Positions 8,412-18,696 of a stretch of 64,000 nt of DNA are shown piece by piece; within the stretch, counting starts at the first letter, position 1, and the number at the start of each line of letters is the position of its first letter. The notes below the pieces were generated by a model. That model made no database searches. It was not told the origin of the DNA and saw only the letters and a program-made list of their open reading frames with translations. This stretch comes from Sulfuricurvum kujiense DSM 16994 (GTDB taxonomy: Bacteria > Campylobacterota > Campylobacteria > Campylobacterales > Sulfurimonadaceae): the NCBI RefSeq assembly GCF_000183725.1, contig NC_014762.1:434001-498000 (forward strand), given 5' to 3'. A program made the position numbers and the translations under genes.

Positions 8412-9778
8412 GAAGAGGCCGAAAGAATTCGGGAATAGTCGGATGGATATTAGTAGCAGCGGTTTTGGCCGCTTTAGGATTTATGGCATTTTCGCCGGTG
8501 TTTGAACGGGATGATCCGAAAGTGACCCTTAGTCAAGAGGGGTATTGGAATTTTCAAGATCCTATTCATGTCAATGTGGAAGATGTAAGCGGATTAAAAT
8601 CTTACAAAGCGACGATTTCAACGCCTCACGACGAGTGGGTCGTTGTGGATGAAAATAATCCGTCGCATGAGATAAAAAAATCATTTGATATCCGTCCGCC
8701 AAAAGGGGTACGCAGAGTAGATTCAAATTCGATTGTTTTAAAAATCGAAGCAACGGATAACAGCTTGTGGGGCCTTTTTATGGGGAACACTTTTAAACAA
8801 GAGTATACCCTTGTGATCGATCAGCGCCGTCCGGTCCTCTCTATCATTGCAAACTCGTATAAAATTCAAAAAGGGGGATCGGCAATTGTCATTTTTAAAG
8901 CGGAAGACGCCAATTTGGAGAGCCTGAAAATTCAAACCAATTTTGGGAAAACGTTTATTGCCCAACCGTTTATGAAAGAGGGATATTACGCTTCACTGGT
9001 TGCATGGCCGGTACAGGAAGCTTCGTTTTCCGCAACGGTCGTAGCACGTGATAAAGCGGGAAATGAAGTGCGAAATGCTATTCCTTTACGCCTCAAAGAC
9101 CATGTTTACCGTGTTTCCAATATCGAACTCAGCGATCAGTTCTTGGACGGTAAAATTGCCGAACTGGCAAACACCTATGAACAGACGGCGGGGGTGGATG
9201 ACCGGTTGGAACAGTTTCGAATTATCAACGAAAAAGTACGTGCCGATAATGAAAAAATTATCCATGGGATTACCTCGAAAGTATCCAAGAACATGATTAC
9301 GGACTTTAATCCCGTACCGTTTTATCCGTTGGTAAACGGCCAAAAAGTAGCCGATTTCGGAGATCACCGTATTTATAGCTATAAAGGGCAGGAAAACGTC
9401 TCTCAAGCCTACCATATGGGATTGGATCTCGCAAGTGTCGCGATGGGGCCGATAACATCGTCCAACGGCGGGAAAGTGGTGTTTTCACAACCTAACGGGA
9501 TTTACGGAAATCTGCCGATCATTGATCACGGATTCGGATTGTATACCCTTTATGGCCACTGTTCGGAAGTTCATGTGCAGGAGGGGGATACCGCCGCAAT
9601 AGCACAAGAAATAGCAAAAACCGGATTAAGCGGTTACGCGATGGGAGATCACCTTCATTTCGGAATTTTGGTTCAGGGGATTGAAGTACGTCCCGAAGAG
9701 TGGATGGACAGCAAGTGGATAGCCGATAACATCACCAGCGTTATCGATAACGCCAAGGCTATTATTAACCAACACTGA
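8408..9778 (+). CDS. M23 family peptidase (LytM domain), membrane-anchored
   Basis: A 456-residue cell-wall endopeptidase-like protein with a GTG start overlapping the previous stop. One N-terminal membrane segment (about residues 11-28) anchors a large periplasmic region with Ig-like repeats. A C-terminal M23 domain carries zinc-ligand motifs HMGLDLA near 336 and HLHFGI near 415, so it is probably catalytically competent. It likely cuts peptidoglycan crosslinks or shapes the cell. The M23-lpxC order matches my recollection of Campylobacter jejuni. Confidence 0.88.
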   Translation: MRRGRKNSGIVGWILVAAVLAALGFMAFSPVFERDDPKVTLSQEGYWNFQDPIHVNVEDVSGLKSYKATISTPHDEWVVVDENNPSHEIKKSFDIRPPKGVRRVDSNSIVLKIEATDNSLWGLFMGNTFKQEYTLVIDQRRPVLSIIANSYKIQKGGSAIVIFKAEDANLESLKIQTNFGKTFIAQPFMKEGYYASLVAWPVQEASFSATVVARDKAGNEVRNAIPLRLKDHVYRVSNIELSDQFLDGKIAELANTYEQTAGVDDRLEQFRIINEKVRADNEKIIHGITSKVSKNMITDFNPVPFYPLVNGQKVADFGDHRIYSYKGQENVSQAYHMGLDLASVAMGPITSSNGGKVVFSQPNGIYGNLPIIDHGFGLYTLYGHCSEVHVQEGDTAAIAQEIAKTGLSGYAMGDHLHFGILVQGIEVRPEEWMDSKWIADNITSVIDNAKAIINQH

Positions 9779-9785
9779 AATTCGG

Positions 9786-9791
9786 TATAAT
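9786..9791 (+). promoter_or_regulatory. -10 box (TATAAT) before lpxC
   Basis: TATAAT in the 49-bp gap between the M23 peptidase gene and lpxC, 36 bases before the lpxC ATG. No clear -35 box. It probably drives the lpxC-to-infB run. Confidence 0.5.
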
Positions 9792-9827
9792 TTCAGGATA
9801 ATGTAGAAGAGCGAGGGAAGCACTCAT

Positions 9828-10712
9828 ATGATGCAGACAACGATTGGAAAAAGTGTTGAACTCGTAGGTATCGGTTTGCACCGGGGCTCCCCTGTAAAAT
9901 TGCGCCTTGAACCCTTGGGGGTCAACAGCGGTATCGTTTTTTACCGCAGCGACGCGGGGGTATCGATTCCGTTAATCCCCGCGAATGTCGTTGATACGAA
10001 AATGGCGACCGTCATCGGACGTGAGGGAGTTACCATTTCGACGATTGAGCACATGCTCTCGGCGATTTATGCGTACGGTATCGATAATCTCCGGGTGATC
10101 GTGGATGCGGATGAAATTCCCGTAATGGACGGTTCTTCTATGAGTTTTTGTATGCTTCTCGAAGAAGCGGGAGTCGTTGCTCAGGATACACCGAAAAAAA
10201 TTATGCGGATCAAAAAAGAGGTGATTGTCCAAGAGGGGGATAAATACGTAAAATTGATCCCCTCCAACGGCATGAATTACGATTTTACGATTAAGTTTTC
10301 GCATCCGGTTATCGATAAACAAAGTTACGTACTCGCATTTACGAAAGAGAATTACAAAAAAGAGATTGCGCGCGCGCGAACATTCGGGTTTGTCCATGAA
10401 GTACAATACCTTCGATCCAAAGGACTCGCATTGGGCGGAAGTTTGGAAAATGCGGTCGTATTGGATGATAAAAAAGTCCTCAATCCTGAAGGGCTCCGGT
10501 TCGGTGATGAGTTTGTCCGTCATAAAATCCTAGATGCAATCGGCGATATGTCGTTGATCGGGATGAATTTTATCGGTAATTACGAAGCGTATGCCGGCAG
10601 TCACGACCTTAATCATAAATTGACCCTTGCATTGCTCAAAGATCCGGCAAATTACGAAGTTGTCGAACTCGCCAGTGCGGAATCGAAAGAGTTGGCAAAA
10701 GCGTATGCATGA
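9828..10712 (+). CDS. lpxC: LpxC, UDP-3-O-acyl-N-acetylglucosamine deacetylase
   Basis: A 294-residue zinc amidase that performs the committed step of lipid A synthesis. Typical motifs are seen: the TIGKSVELVGIGLHRG start, TIEHMLSAIYAYGIDN with the first zinc His, MDGSS, the RTFGF segment, KGLALGGSLENAVV, and the C-terminal HKILDAIGD and SHDLNHKLTLAL. The start is the first of two adjacent ATG codons, downstream of GAGGGA. Its last bases overlap tsaB. Confidence 0.96.
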   Translation: MMQTTIGKSVELVGIGLHRGSPVKLRLEPLGVNSGIVFYRSDAGVSIPLIPANVVDTKMATVIGREGVTISTIEHMLSAIYAYGIDNLRVIVDADEIPVMDGSSMSFCMLLEEAGVVAQDTPKKIMRIKKEVIVQEGDKYVKLIPSNGMNYDFTIKFSHPVIDKQSYVLAFTKENYKKEIARARTFGFVHEVQYLRSKGLALGGSLENAVVLDDKKVLNPEGLRFGDEFVRHKILDAIGDMSLIGMNFIGNYEAYAGSHDLNHKLTLALLKDPANYEVVELASAESKELAKAYA

Positions 10713-11157
10713 CGCACTCGTCATTGCACTGAGCTCTCCCATCCTTATCGGCATCTACAAGGATGGCGTTTTGGTCGAAGAGATTAGAGAGGACGGAATG
10801 AGCTCGGATGTTCTGGCGGAGATTTTCGAGTCATTGCTGAAACGTTATACGTTTAGAACGTTTATATACGCCAAAGGTCCCGGAAGTTTTATGGGGATCA
10901 AAGTTACTTACTTGTTCCTCAAAACGTTAAGCATTACGTTAAAAATCCCCCTTTTGGCAACAGATGCTTTCTTTTTTAACCAAAATAGCCCCATCAAAGC
11001 AGTTGGAAAGCTCTATTTTGTTAAAAATAGGACAACAATTGAGCTGGAACCGATCGAATCACCTGAGTTGATCGCTTTTAGTCTTCCCGAAAATATCGAT
11101 TTAAAAAAATTTGATTCGGACACTCTCCCTTATTATGGGATAGATGCCGTAGGATAA
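10705..11157 (+). CDS. tsaB: TsaB-like tRNA t6A modification protein, short form
   Basis: A 150-residue protein of the actin-like YeaZ/TsaB fold, which pairs with TsaD to make threonylcarbamoyladenosine in tRNA. The start ATG 10705 overlaps the lpxC stop. The YAKGPGSFMGIKV motif (about residues 53-65) matches the GPGSFTGLR signature. The protein is much shorter than E. coli TsaB (about 230), as the C-terminal half is missing; short forms are, as I recall, usual in this phylum. It lies between lpxC and thrB. Confidence 0.75.
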   Translation: MHDALVIALSSPILIGIYKDGVLVEEIREDGMSSDVLAEIFESLLKRYTFRTFIYAKGPGSFMGIKVTYLFLKTLSITLKIPLLATDAFFFNQNSPIKAVGKLYFVKNRTTIELEPIESPELIAFSLPENIDLKKFDSDTLPYYGIDAVG

Positions 11158-11166
11158 GGAAATTAT

Positions 11167-12048
11167 TTGTTCGTTAGTGTACCCGCAACGAGTGCTAATT
11201 TAGGACCCGGATTTGATTCATTGGGACTTGCCGTTGATCTTCGTAACCAGGTAGAATTGGTTCCGTCACGATTTTTTGCCGTTTCCATTAAAGGGGAGGG
11301 GGAGAATAATCCCCGTCTCAAAGGGAACAATCTGTTCGTCAGTATCTTCAACGAACATTATCGCCGCCTCACCCAAAAACGGCAAAATTTCAAATTTACG
11401 TTTTACAACCAAATACCGATGTCTCGCGGGCTAGGAAGCTCATCTGCCGTCATCGTCAGTGCCATAAGCTGTGCTCATGAAGCCGCAGGGGTCAAAGTCT
11501 CAAAACGCCGTATCCTCAATCATGCTTTGGTTTATGAGTCCCATCCCGATAATATTACTCCGGCGGTCATGGGGGGATTTAATGCGGCAATGGTAGAGAA
11601 ACAAAAGGTATTTTCACAGCAAAAACACCTTCCCGATTATCTCAAGGCGGTCGTCGTTATCCCGAATAAGCCGATCTCAACCGCGAAATCACGTACAACC
11701 CTTCCAAAGTCGTACAGCAAAGAGAATGCGGTATTCAACCTTTCCCACACTGCGGTAACGGTTGGAGCATTTTTTAACGAAGACTGGGAGATGCTCCGTT
11801 TGGCTACCCAAGACCGGTTCCATCAAAAAGTACGGATGAAAATGTTGCCTGAACTGTTTGCCGTTCAAAAAATGGCGTACGACAACGGTGCTTTGATGTC
11901 TACTCTCTCAGGGAGCGGATCGACTTTTTTCAATATGGTGTATGACCAGGATGCCAAAATGTTGGCCGATAAATTCAAAGCGGAATTTAGTGATTTCGAG
12001 ATTAAAATTTTAGGCTTTGACAATGACGGTTTGGTTGTCGAACGATAA
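11167..12048 (+). CDS. thrB: ThrB, homoserine kinase
   Basis: A 293-residue GHMP kinase that phosphorylates homoserine on the threonine pathway. It uses a TTG start (11167) with AAGGA eight bases upstream; the protein then opens [19 protein letters not shown], the classic ThrB N-terminus. The ATP loop is [11 protein letters not shown] near 85 and the C-terminal GHMP motif is [11 protein letters not shown] near 243. It sits in the lpxC-infB run, an arrangement shared with other Campylobacterota. Confidence 0.94.
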   Translation: MFVSVPATSANLGPGFDSLGLAVDLRNQVELVPSRFFAVSIKGEGENNPRLKGNNLFVSIFNEHYRRLTQKRQNFKFTFYNQIPMSRGLGSSSAVIVSAISCAHEAAGVKVSKRRILNHALVYESHPDNITPAVMGGFNAAMVEKQKVFSQQKHLPDYLKAVVVIPNKPISTAKSRTTLPKSYSKENAVFNLSHTAVTVGAFFNEDWEMLRLATQDRFHQKVRMKMLPELFAVQKMAYDNGALMSTLSGSGSTFFNMVYDQDAKMLADKFKAEFSDFEIKILGFDNDGLVVER

Positions 12049-12068
12049 CTAAGAAAGTATTGGATATA

Positions 12069-12323
12069 ATGGCGCAAAAGTTACATCAGCCTATACGCAT
12101 GTGCGTGGTTTGTCGCGAGCGCTTTGCGCAAGTCGGACTTTTGCGACTTCAATGCCGAAACGGGAAGTTAGAGCCCTACGGCAAGGAAGGAAGAAGTTTT
12201 TATATGTGCAGGTCTTGTATCGAGCATAAGAAAACTCCGGGGCAGTTGTCCCGTCAATGCAAGAGCGGTGCGACGGTAGAGCTAATGAATCGGTTAAAGG
12301 AGATCATCGTTAATGATGGATAA
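12069..12323 (+). CDS. ylxR: YlxR family RNA-binding protein (DUF448)
   Basis: An 84-residue small basic protein. The start is ATG 12069; an upstream in-frame TTG at 12060 has no ribosome site. It carries the family's [10 protein letters not shown] motif and a second Cys pair (MCRSCIEHK). YlxR is nearly always encoded before infB and has been proposed to bind RNA or regulate transcription. Its stop overlaps the infB start, which suggests coupled translation. Confidence 0.85.
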   Translation: MAQKLHQPIRMCVVCRERFAQVGLLRLQCRNGKLEPYGKEGRSFYMCRSCIEHKKTPGQLSRQCKSGATVELMNRLKEIIVNDG

Positions 12324-14850
12324 AGTTAGAGTTCATGAAATAGCCAAAGAGCTTGGTATTAATTCAAAAGAGGTAGTGGACAAAGCGGCTGCAATGGGGC
12401 TTAATGTGAAAACTGCCTCGAGTTCGGTTTCGATCGAAGAAGCCGAGCAAATCATGAACTATATCATGAGCGGAGCATCTACAGAAACCGCAGCGCCAAA
12501 GCCTACCTCTAAAGCTGCCCCGGCTGAAGAAACTCCGGCTGTTACCGTTCCTCCTAAAACAGAGCATGCACCTGTAGCGGCAGCGGTTTCCGAAGTTAAA
12601 GATGAACCGTCGGAAGAAGCGCCGGCAGATATTGAAGCACCGAAGCGTTCAGGATTGAAGATTGTCAAGAAAAAACGTCCTCAAGAAGAGGAATTTGTCG
12701 CTCCGGTACGCCAAGAGAGTATTGCTGTGTCGAGCTACGGAAAATTAAGCGAGCAGGCACAACGCGAATTGGAAGCCAAACGTGCGAAAAAAGCGCAAAG
12801 CAGTAATGCCCCGGTTCAGAAAAAAGATCAAGGGGTTCGCCTTGATATCTTCGGCGGCGGAATTTCCGATATCTCAATGGACTACGAAGAAGATCAGGTT
12901 GTACTGATGGACTTCAACGATTTGGGTGGCAAAGTAGAGCCTGAAGAAGAACAAAAGCCGAAAGAGAAAAAACCGATCGGTCGCAATGCGGGCAAAAAAC
13001 AGGGAGCTAACCGCAATAAACCGCGTCAGGTTTCCCGTGAAGCGCGTAAAAAATATACCCGTGACGCGAAAGAAGACGAAGTTATCACTCACGTCGAAAT
13101 TCCTGAAGATATCCGTGTGTATGAATTTGCCGATAAAGTACGCCAGCCGCTCTCCGAAGTCATCAAAATTCTTTTCAATCTCGGAATGATGGTTACCAAA
13201 AATGATTTCCTCGGAAAAGACGAAATCGAAATTTTGGCAAGTGAATTCGGTGTCGAAGTAACGACGATCGATCCGAAAGACGCATTCAATTACGAAGATT
13301 CATACGAAGAAGACAACGAAGACAGTGCGGACCTTGAAGAACGGCCTCCGGTTATCACTATCATGGGGCACGTTGACCACGGTAAAACGTCTCTCCTTGA
13401 TGCGATCCGCAATGCAAAAGTCGCTCACGGCGAAGCGGGGGGAATTACCCAGCATATCGGTGCGTATTCGGTAGAGCAGCACGGGAAACTGATTACATTC
13501 CTCGATACTCCGGGGCATGAAGCGTTTAGCTCGATGCGTGCACGCGGTGCACAGCTCACCGACATTATCGTTATCGTTGTGGCTGCGGATGACGGGGTTA
13601 AACCTCAAACACGCGAATCGGTCAAACATGCCCAAGAAGCAAAAGTTCCGGTTATCGTTGCAATCAACAAAATGGACAAACCGGGTGCCAATCCGGATAT
13701 GGTAAAAGCTCAGATGGCGGAGCTCGGTCTCAATCCTGTCGATTGGGGCGGAGATGTCGAGTTTGTCGGCGTATCGGCAAAAGCGATGACCGGGATCGAC
13801 GAATTGTTAGAGGCGATCTTGCTTCAAGCGGAGATCATGGAGCTTAAAGCGAACCCTAACAACATGGCAAAAGCCGTCGTTGTTGAGTCTACATTGGAAA
13901 AAGGGCGCGGACCGGTTGCTACCGTCATCGTTCAAAACGGTACGTTGAAAATCGGCGACAACATCGTGTGCGGAAGCGCATACGGACGTGTCCGTGCGTT
14001 GATCAGCGATCGTAAAGCACAGCTCCAAAAAATCGGACCGAGTGAAACAGCGGTCGTTGTCGGTCTTAGCGATGTACCGCCGTCCGGTGAAATATTGATG
14101 GTTATGGAGAGCGATAAAGAAGCACGTGAATTTGCTCAAAAACGCTACGAGTACGATCGTCACCGCGAACTTTCACACAGTACGAAAACAACACTTGACG
14201 AGCTTAGCTCATTGATCGCAGAGGGGCGTTTGAAAGCTCTTAAAGTGGTTCTTAAAACGGACGTTCACGGTTCTCTTGAAGCGATCCGCTCCGCTCTTGC
14301 AGAACTTCGTAACGAAGAGGTCAAAGTTGAAGTGATCTCCAGCGGCGTCGGCGGTATTACCGAGAATGACGTTGCATTGGTAAACAACAGCGAAAACTGT
14401 ATGTTGGTCGGATTTAACGTACGCCCTACGGGGAACGTCAATGCCATGGCAAAACAGATGGGGATCAAAATCAATACCTATTCGATCATTTACCAATTGA
14501 TCGATGATGTTACGGCGATGTTGACCGGTATGATGGCTCCTCAATTCCGTGAAGAGAACACAGGACAAGCCGAAGTACGTGACACGTTCCCTATGCCGAA
14601 AGGCGGCGGGACAATCGCCGGATGTGTGGTTGTTGACGGTAAACTTGTACGCGGCGGAATGGTTCGCGTTATCCGTGAAGGTGTCGTTATCCATGAGGGT
14701 GACCTTACTTCGCTTCGCCGTTTCAAAGACGATGTCAAAGAGGTTACCAAAGGGTTTGATTGTGGGGTTGTCCTTAACGGATACACTGATGTCAAAGTGG
14801 GCGACGTTATCGAAACCTTTACCAAAATCGAGAAAAAAGTATCCCTGTGA
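12313..14850 (+). CDS. infB: InfB, translation initiation factor IF-2
   Basis: An 845-residue GTPase that brings initiator tRNA to the 30S subunit. The order is an N-terminal IF2_N helix domain ([17 protein letters not shown]), an Ala/Pro/Glu-rich then Lys-rich linker (to about 260), a second IF2_N-type domain, and the G domain. That domain has G1 [10 protein letters not shown] near 352, G3 DTPGHEAF near 398 and G4 NKMD near 452; the C-terminal beta-barrels follow. It overlaps ylxR (11 bases) and rbfA (4 bases). Confidence 0.98.
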   Translation: MMDKVRVHEIAKELGINSKEVVDKAAAMGLNVKTASSSVSIEEAEQIMNYIMSGASTETAAPKPTSKAAPAEETPAVTVPPKTEHAPVAAAVSEVKDEPSEEAPADIEAPKRSGLKIVKKKRPQEEEFVAPVRQESIAVSSYGKLSEQAQRELEAKRAKKAQSSNAPVQKKDQGVRLDIFGGGISDISMDYEEDQVVLMDFNDLGGKVEPEEEQKPKEKKPIGRNAGKKQGANRNKPRQVSREARKKYTRDAKEDEVITHVEIPEDIRVYEFADKVRQPLSEVIKILFNLGMMVTKNDFLGKDEIEILASEFGVEVTTIDPKDAFNYEDSYEEDNEDSADLEERPPVITIMGHVDHGKTSLLDAIRNAKVAHGEAGGITQHIGAYSVEQHGKLITFLDTPGHEAFSSMRARGAQLTDIIVIVVAADDGVKPQTRESVKHAQEAKVPVIVAINKMDKPGANPDMVKAQMAELGLNPVDWGGDVEFVGVSAKAMTGIDELLEAILLQAEIMELKANPNNMAKAVVVESTLEKGRGPVATVIVQNGTLKIGDNIVCGSAYGRVRALISDRKAQLQKIGPSETAVVVGLSDVPPSGEILMVMESDKEAREFAQKRYEYDRHRELSHSTKTTLDELSSLIAEGRLKALKVVLKTDVHGSLEAIRSALAELRNEEVKVEVISSGVGGITENDVALVNNSENCMLVGFNVRPTGNVNAMAKQMGIKINTYSIIYQLIDDVTAMLTGMMAPQFREENTGQAEVRDTFPMPKGGGTIAGCVVVDGKLVRGGMVRVIREGVVIHEGDLTSLRRFKDDVKEVTKGFDCGVVLNGYTDVKVGDVIETFTKIEKKVSL

Positions 14851-15212
14851 CACCGGCACAAATCAAAGTCAAACGGACGGAGTCGATTCTCAAAGAGTTG
14901 ATTCCCGAAGCTATTTCTCAGTTGTCGGATGCGCGTGTGCGTGAAGTGGACGTCATTGATGTCCATTGCTCCCGCGGACGAAGCGATGCGAAAGTCTATC
15001 TTGACCCGCATGATTATACGCCGCAAGAGCAGGCGGCATTTCTAAAGCTGCTTGAAAAAGCGCGCCCTATTATCGAAGAGCACTGCATGAAAGATCAGGG
15101 GTGGTTTCGCAGCCCCCGTATGACCTTCGTATTTGACGATACCCTCAAACGAAGTCAAAATATTGAGGCGTTATTCGCCCAAATCGCCAAGGAGAAGAAA
15201 GATGAGTCTTGA
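14847..15212 (+). CDS. rbfA: RbfA, 30S ribosome-binding factor
   Basis: A 121-residue KH-fold maturation factor for 16S rRNA. It uses a GTG start in a GTGA overlap with the infB stop. The family features [14 protein letters not shown], then [20 protein letters not shown] and the C-terminal [17 protein letters not shown] are clear. Its end overlaps rimP by 11 bases. Co-location with infB and rimP is the conserved ribosome-maturation block. Confidence 0.92.
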   Translation: MTPAQIKVKRTESILKELIPEAISQLSDARVREVDVIDVHCSRGRSDAKVYLDPHDYTPQEQAAFLKLLEKARPIIEEHCMKDQGWFRSPRMTFVFDDTLKRSQNIEALFAQIAKEKKDES

Positions 15213-15633
15213 GAGCGATATCAAAAAAATGGTCGAATCGATCGGCCTCTCTTTATACGATACGGCTGTTTTCAATGAAAACGAGAATACGATTTTTCGT
15301 GTGAGCGTTACCGCACCGGGCGGAGTGAGTCTGGATCAGTGCGTCGAAGCGACCCATCTTATCTCTCCGTTACTCGACGTTACCCCTCCTGTCGGCGGCG
15401 AATACCGTTTGGAAGTAAGCTCCCCTGGGATCGAACGCAAACTCAAAACACTCGATCATTTTGCCCAATCGGTCGGCGAGAAAGTCGTTTTTTCGACCGT
15501 GAACAAAGAAAAATTCGACGGTGAAGTGGTGTCGGTCGAAAACGAAGAGATCACGATAAAAACCAAAGAGGGAGAGACGCACACCGTCCCTTTCCGCTCT
15601 ATCAGCAAGGCTAAAACCTACTTCGAGTGGTAA
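15202..15633 (+). CDS. rimP: RimP, ribosome maturation factor
   Basis: A 143-residue 30S assembly factor. The start ATG 15202 has AAGGAGAAG just before it and overlaps the end of rbfA. Family signs include 'ESIGLSLYDTAVF', 'GGVSLDQCVEATHLISPLLD' and 'YRLEVSSPGIERKLKT' (the SPGxxRxL motif), followed by a C-terminal SH3-like domain. Its stop overlaps the ribD start by one base (TAATG). Confidence 0.93.
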   Translation: MSLESDIKKMVESIGLSLYDTAVFNENENTIFRVSVTAPGGVSLDQCVEATHLISPLLDVTPPVGGEYRLEVSSPGIERKLKTLDHFAQSVGEKVVFSTVNKEKFDGEVVSVENEEITIKTKEGETHTVPFRSISKAKTYFEW

Positions 15634-16643
15634 TGAATACCACCGCTGCCATTCACGCTATGACCCTCGCTTTAAATGCGGCGTGGGAATATCAACTCCT
15701 CACTTTTCCCAATCCCGCCGTCGGTGCCGTATGTCTGAGTGATAACGGTACTGTCGTCTCTGTAGGCACTCATAAGCGCGCCGGGGGACCGCATGCGGAA
15801 GTATACGCTTTGCGCGATGCGTATACGCTTCTCTCCGGCGATACGACGATAGCGGGTTGTGATGATTCACACCGCATACACGATTATCTTCGCACCCGTC
15901 ACAACGGTATCTTTCACACTGTTTCGATGGCGGTAACGCTGGAGCCGTGTTCTCACAGCGGAAAAACCCCCTCATGCGCATTGTTGATCCGAGATCTGGG
16001 AATCAAGAGAGTCTATATCAGCGTTAAAGACCCAAATCCTGCCGCTGCTGGCGGAGCTTCACTCTTAAGCGACGCCGGTGCCGAATGTGTTTTCGGCATT
16101 ATGGAAGAAGAGGGGGAAAAACTCCTTGAGCCGTTTATCCGGTGGCAGAAGAGCCCTTTTGTCTTTTTCAAATGGGCTCAGCGTCTCGACGGTACCATCG
16201 ATAACGGAACGATCAGCTCGCAAAGTTCTAGGGAACATATGCATGCACTGCGTGATCGGTGCGATTTGATCGTTATCGGCGGCAATACGGTACGACACGA
16301 TCGCCCCACGTTGGATGCAAGGCTGGTGGACGGAAAAGCGCCGGATGTATTGATCTATTCGCAGATGGGGGAATTTGATCAGAGCATCCCTTTGTTCAGT
16401 GTACCGGATAGAAAAGTATATGTTGAGTCGTCATTGGAGCGTCTTAAGGAGTATTCACTGGTTATGATCGAAGGGGGCACATCCATGTTCCAAGCGAGCC
16501 AGAACACGTGCGACTGGTATCTGTGTTACCTTGCACCTAAGTTGGGAGGCGGATTACAGAACATGGGACCGATACAAGAGGATTTTGAGGTACTGCACGC
16601 TAAAATCACCGATAACATACTTCTTTGGATGAAGAAAAAATAG
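15633..16643 (+). CDS. ribD: RibD, bifunctional riboflavin deaminase/reductase
   Basis: A 336-residue enzyme for two riboflavin steps. The deaminase domain has the zinc motif HAEVYALRDA near 50 and the PCSHSGKTPSC motif near 110. The gap between the two is about 30 residues longer than usual, filled by a segment with YTLLSGDTTIAG and HRIHDYLRTRHNGIF. The reductase domain begins near 165 (FVFFKWAQRLDGTIDNG) and ends early relative to E. coli RibD (367). The ATG overlaps the rimP stop by one base. Confidence 0.92.
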   Translation: MNTTAAIHAMTLALNAAWEYQLLTFPNPAVGAVCLSDNGTVVSVGTHKRAGGPHAEVYALRDAYTLLSGDTTIAGCDDSHRIHDYLRTRHNGIFHTVSMAVTLEPCSHSGKTPSCALLIRDLGIKRVYISVKDPNPAAAGGASLLSDAGAECVFGIMEEEGEKLLEPFIRWQKSPFVFFKWAQRLDGTIDNGTISSQSSREHMHALRDRCDLIVIGGNTVRHDRPTLDARLVDGKAPDVLIYSQMGEFDQSIPLFSVPDRKVYVESSLERLKEYSLVMIEGGTSMFQASQNTCDWYLCYLAPKLGGGLQNMGPIQEDFEVLHAKITDNILLWMKKK

Positions 16644-16651
16644 GAATGATT

Positions 16652-17362
16652 ATGACCAAACAAGAAAAAATCGTATCGATGTTTAACGATATTGCTCCGA
16701 CGTATGATCGGGCAAATCGTGTACTCAGCATGGGAGTCGATACTTTTTGGCGCCGTAAAGCGTGTGATTTGGCATTCGGATATTGCCCTTCTGAGAAAAT
16801 CGATTCGATCGTGGACGTAGCATGCGGGACGGGAGATATGATGGGATACTGGAGACGTCAGGCCGAAAAGAACGGGGTGCATGTCTCAAACATCGAGGGC
16901 GTTGATCCTTCCGAGGGGATGGTCGGTGTCGGACGGGAGAAATTTCCGCAGATGTCGTTTTATATCGCTCCGGCGACCGAGCTTCCAAAGCCCGATACGA
17001 CGGCTGATATCATCAGTATTTCCTACGGAATCCGCAACGTCGTTGAACGTCAAGCGGGATTACGCGAATTTAACCGTGTTCTCAAACCGGGAGGATTGGT
17101 CGTCATTTTGGAATTTATGAAAAATGAAAATCCCTCTATGCTCGGAAAAGTGCGTGATTGGTACATGAACAACGTCCTTCCCCGCATCGGCGGATTGATC
17201 TCGAACAATTACGAGGCATACCGTTACCTTCCCGATTCGATCGAAGGGTTCTTGACGGTGGCTAAAATGAAACAGGAACTCGAAGAAGCGGGGTTTGAGA
17301 TGCTCTATAGCAAAAGTTTCTCGATGGATATTTCGACCTTGATGATTGCCCGTAAAAAGTAA
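16652..17362 (+). CDS. ubiE: UbiE/MenG-type menaquinone methyltransferase
   Basis: A 236-residue SAM-dependent methyltransferase that completes menaquinone by methylating demethylmenaquinone. I choose ATG 16652 (TAGGA six bases upstream) over ATG 16646. SAM motifs are VDVACGTGDMM near 57 and the family signatures YDRANRVLSMGVDTFWRRKA near 17 and ISISYGIRNV near 114. It fits with the aminofutalosine deaminase at 20267, since both act on menaquinone. xseA follows 4 bases later, an order I recall from Campylobacter. Confidence 0.92.
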   Translation: MTKQEKIVSMFNDIAPTYDRANRVLSMGVDTFWRRKACDLAFGYCPSEKIDSIVDVACGTGDMMGYWRRQAEKNGVHVSNIEGVDPSEGMVGVGREKFPQMSFYIAPATELPKPDTTADIISISYGIRNVVERQAGLREFNRVLKPGGLVVILEFMKNENPSMLGKVRDWYMNNVLPRIGGLISNNYEAYRYLPDSIEGFLTVAKMKQELEEAGFEMLYSKSFSMDISTLMIARKK

Positions 17363-17366
17363 TACC

Positions 17367-18629
17367 ATGGCCTCTACACTCAGTGTCTCCTCTTTAAACG
17401 AGCAGATCAAGACCCTTTTAGAGACCTCCTTTGAATTTGTCAGCGTCGAGGGGGAACTCTCCCGCGTCACCAAACACGGCAGCGGACACATCTATTTTAC
17501 CCTCAAAGACAACGAATCAGCGATCAAATGTGTCATGTTCAAAGGCAACGCTAGCCGGCTAAAGTTCTCCCTCGAAGAGGGGGCGCATGTTATTTTGCAC
17601 GGGGCACTTTCACTCTACAAGCCGCGCGGCGAGTATCAGATCAACGCCTTTAGTGCCGAACCTTACGGTGCGGGGGCATTGGCGGTGGCATTCGAGCAGC
17701 TGAAGCAAAAATTGGAAGCAAAAGGGTACTTTGACCCGACACGTAAAAAACCTTTCCCGAAATTTCCTCAAACAGTTGTATTGGTCACTTCGGCAACGGG
17801 GGCGGCATTGCAGGATATGCAGCGCGTCGCGACGCAGCGATGGCCGCTGGTCAAACTTATCGTTTTGGACGTTCTGGTTCAGGGGCCAAGCGCTTCAGGG
17901 CAAATAGCCGATGCTCTCCGCACTGCCGATACATTACATGCGGATGCGGTCGTCGTCGGTCGGGGCGGCGGAAGTATCGAGGATTTGTGGGCGTTTAACG
18001 AAGAGATCGTTGCGGATGCGTTGTATGCAATGAAAACTCCGACAATTTCGGCAGTGGGACATGAGATCGACTGGGTGATCAGCGATTACGTGGCCGATAT
18101 GCGTGCTCCGACACCGAGTGCGGCGATGCAGATGCTTCTTCCCGATCAAAACGAGCTCTCTCAAAGTATCGATGAGATCCGATACGGTGCATACGGGATG
18201 ATAACTCAGAGGCTGGAGCGCAAACGTGAACAGCTCCTATCGATGCAGGAAGCGTTTAAACGTCACGGGGTAGAGCATCGATTGGAAGTTCAGCAAGAGC
18301 TGATCAAAGAGCTAAGAGAGCGGTTAAATCGACAAATGACGCAACGGTTAGAGCAAAGCAGACGGGAGATTATTCCGCTGATGGAGAGGTTGAGCCAAAA
18401 CATCGAATCAATACTGCGGCAAAAACAGTTTATGATTACTCAGCTCAGCGAAGGATTTAATGCCAATCATCCGAAGAATAAAAACAAAAGCGGATTCGCC
18501 CAAATTGCCCGTGAGGGGAAAGTGATCGATTTGGACGCGCTCAGTGTCGGGGATCGGTTTGAAGCGATGAATGATAAGCGGGTTGTGCGGGCTGAAGTGG
18601 TGGAGATTGTGTCAATTAATGTGGATTGA
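17367..18629 (+). CDS. xseA: XseA, exodeoxyribonuclease VII large subunit
   Basis: A 420-residue subunit of the ssDNA exonuclease ExoVII. The start is ATG 17367, directly after the ubiE stop. An N-terminal OB-fold (about residues 1-95: VEGELSRVTKHGSGHIYFTL) is followed by the catalytic domain with TSATGAALQD near 138 and the VVGRGGGSIEDLWAFN motif near 195. A coiled-coil C-terminal part is rich in Gln, Glu and Arg. The small subunit xseB is not in this window. Confidence 0.94.
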   Translation: MASTLSVSSLNEQIKTLLETSFEFVSVEGELSRVTKHGSGHIYFTLKDNESAIKCVMFKGNASRLKFSLEEGAHVILHGALSLYKPRGEYQINAFSAEPYGAGALAVAFEQLKQKLEAKGYFDPTRKKPFPKFPQTVVLVTSATGAALQDMQRVATQRWPLVKLIVLDVLVQGPSASGQIADALRTADTLHADAVVVGRGGGSIEDLWAFNEEIVADALYAMKTPTISAVGHEIDWVISDYVADMRAPTPSAAMQMLLPDQNELSQSIDEIRYGAYGMITQRLERKREQLLSMQEAFKRHGVEHRLEVQQELIKELRERLNRQMTQRLEQSRREIIPLMERLSQNIESILRQKQFMITQLSEGFNANHPKNKNKSGFAQIAREGKVIDLDALSVGDRFEAMNDKRVVRAEVVEIVSINVD

Positions 18630-18696
18630 TACAACCCTCTCGATTTGACTATTTTGAGTGTACAATATCACTATAAAATCAATACAATTGAATGAG

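Noticed and set aside
12065-12070. TATAAT that looks like a promoter before ylxR
   Set aside because: It overlaps the ylxR start codon (ATG 12069), so transcription would begin after the start. ylxR is more likely read from the lpxC promoter; the match is probably chance.
18645-18666. TTGACT and TACAAT before mntA as a sigma-70 promoter
   Set aside because: The spacing is only 10 bases, far from the usual 16-18, and the alternative TATAAA at 18672 also lacks a matching -35 box.
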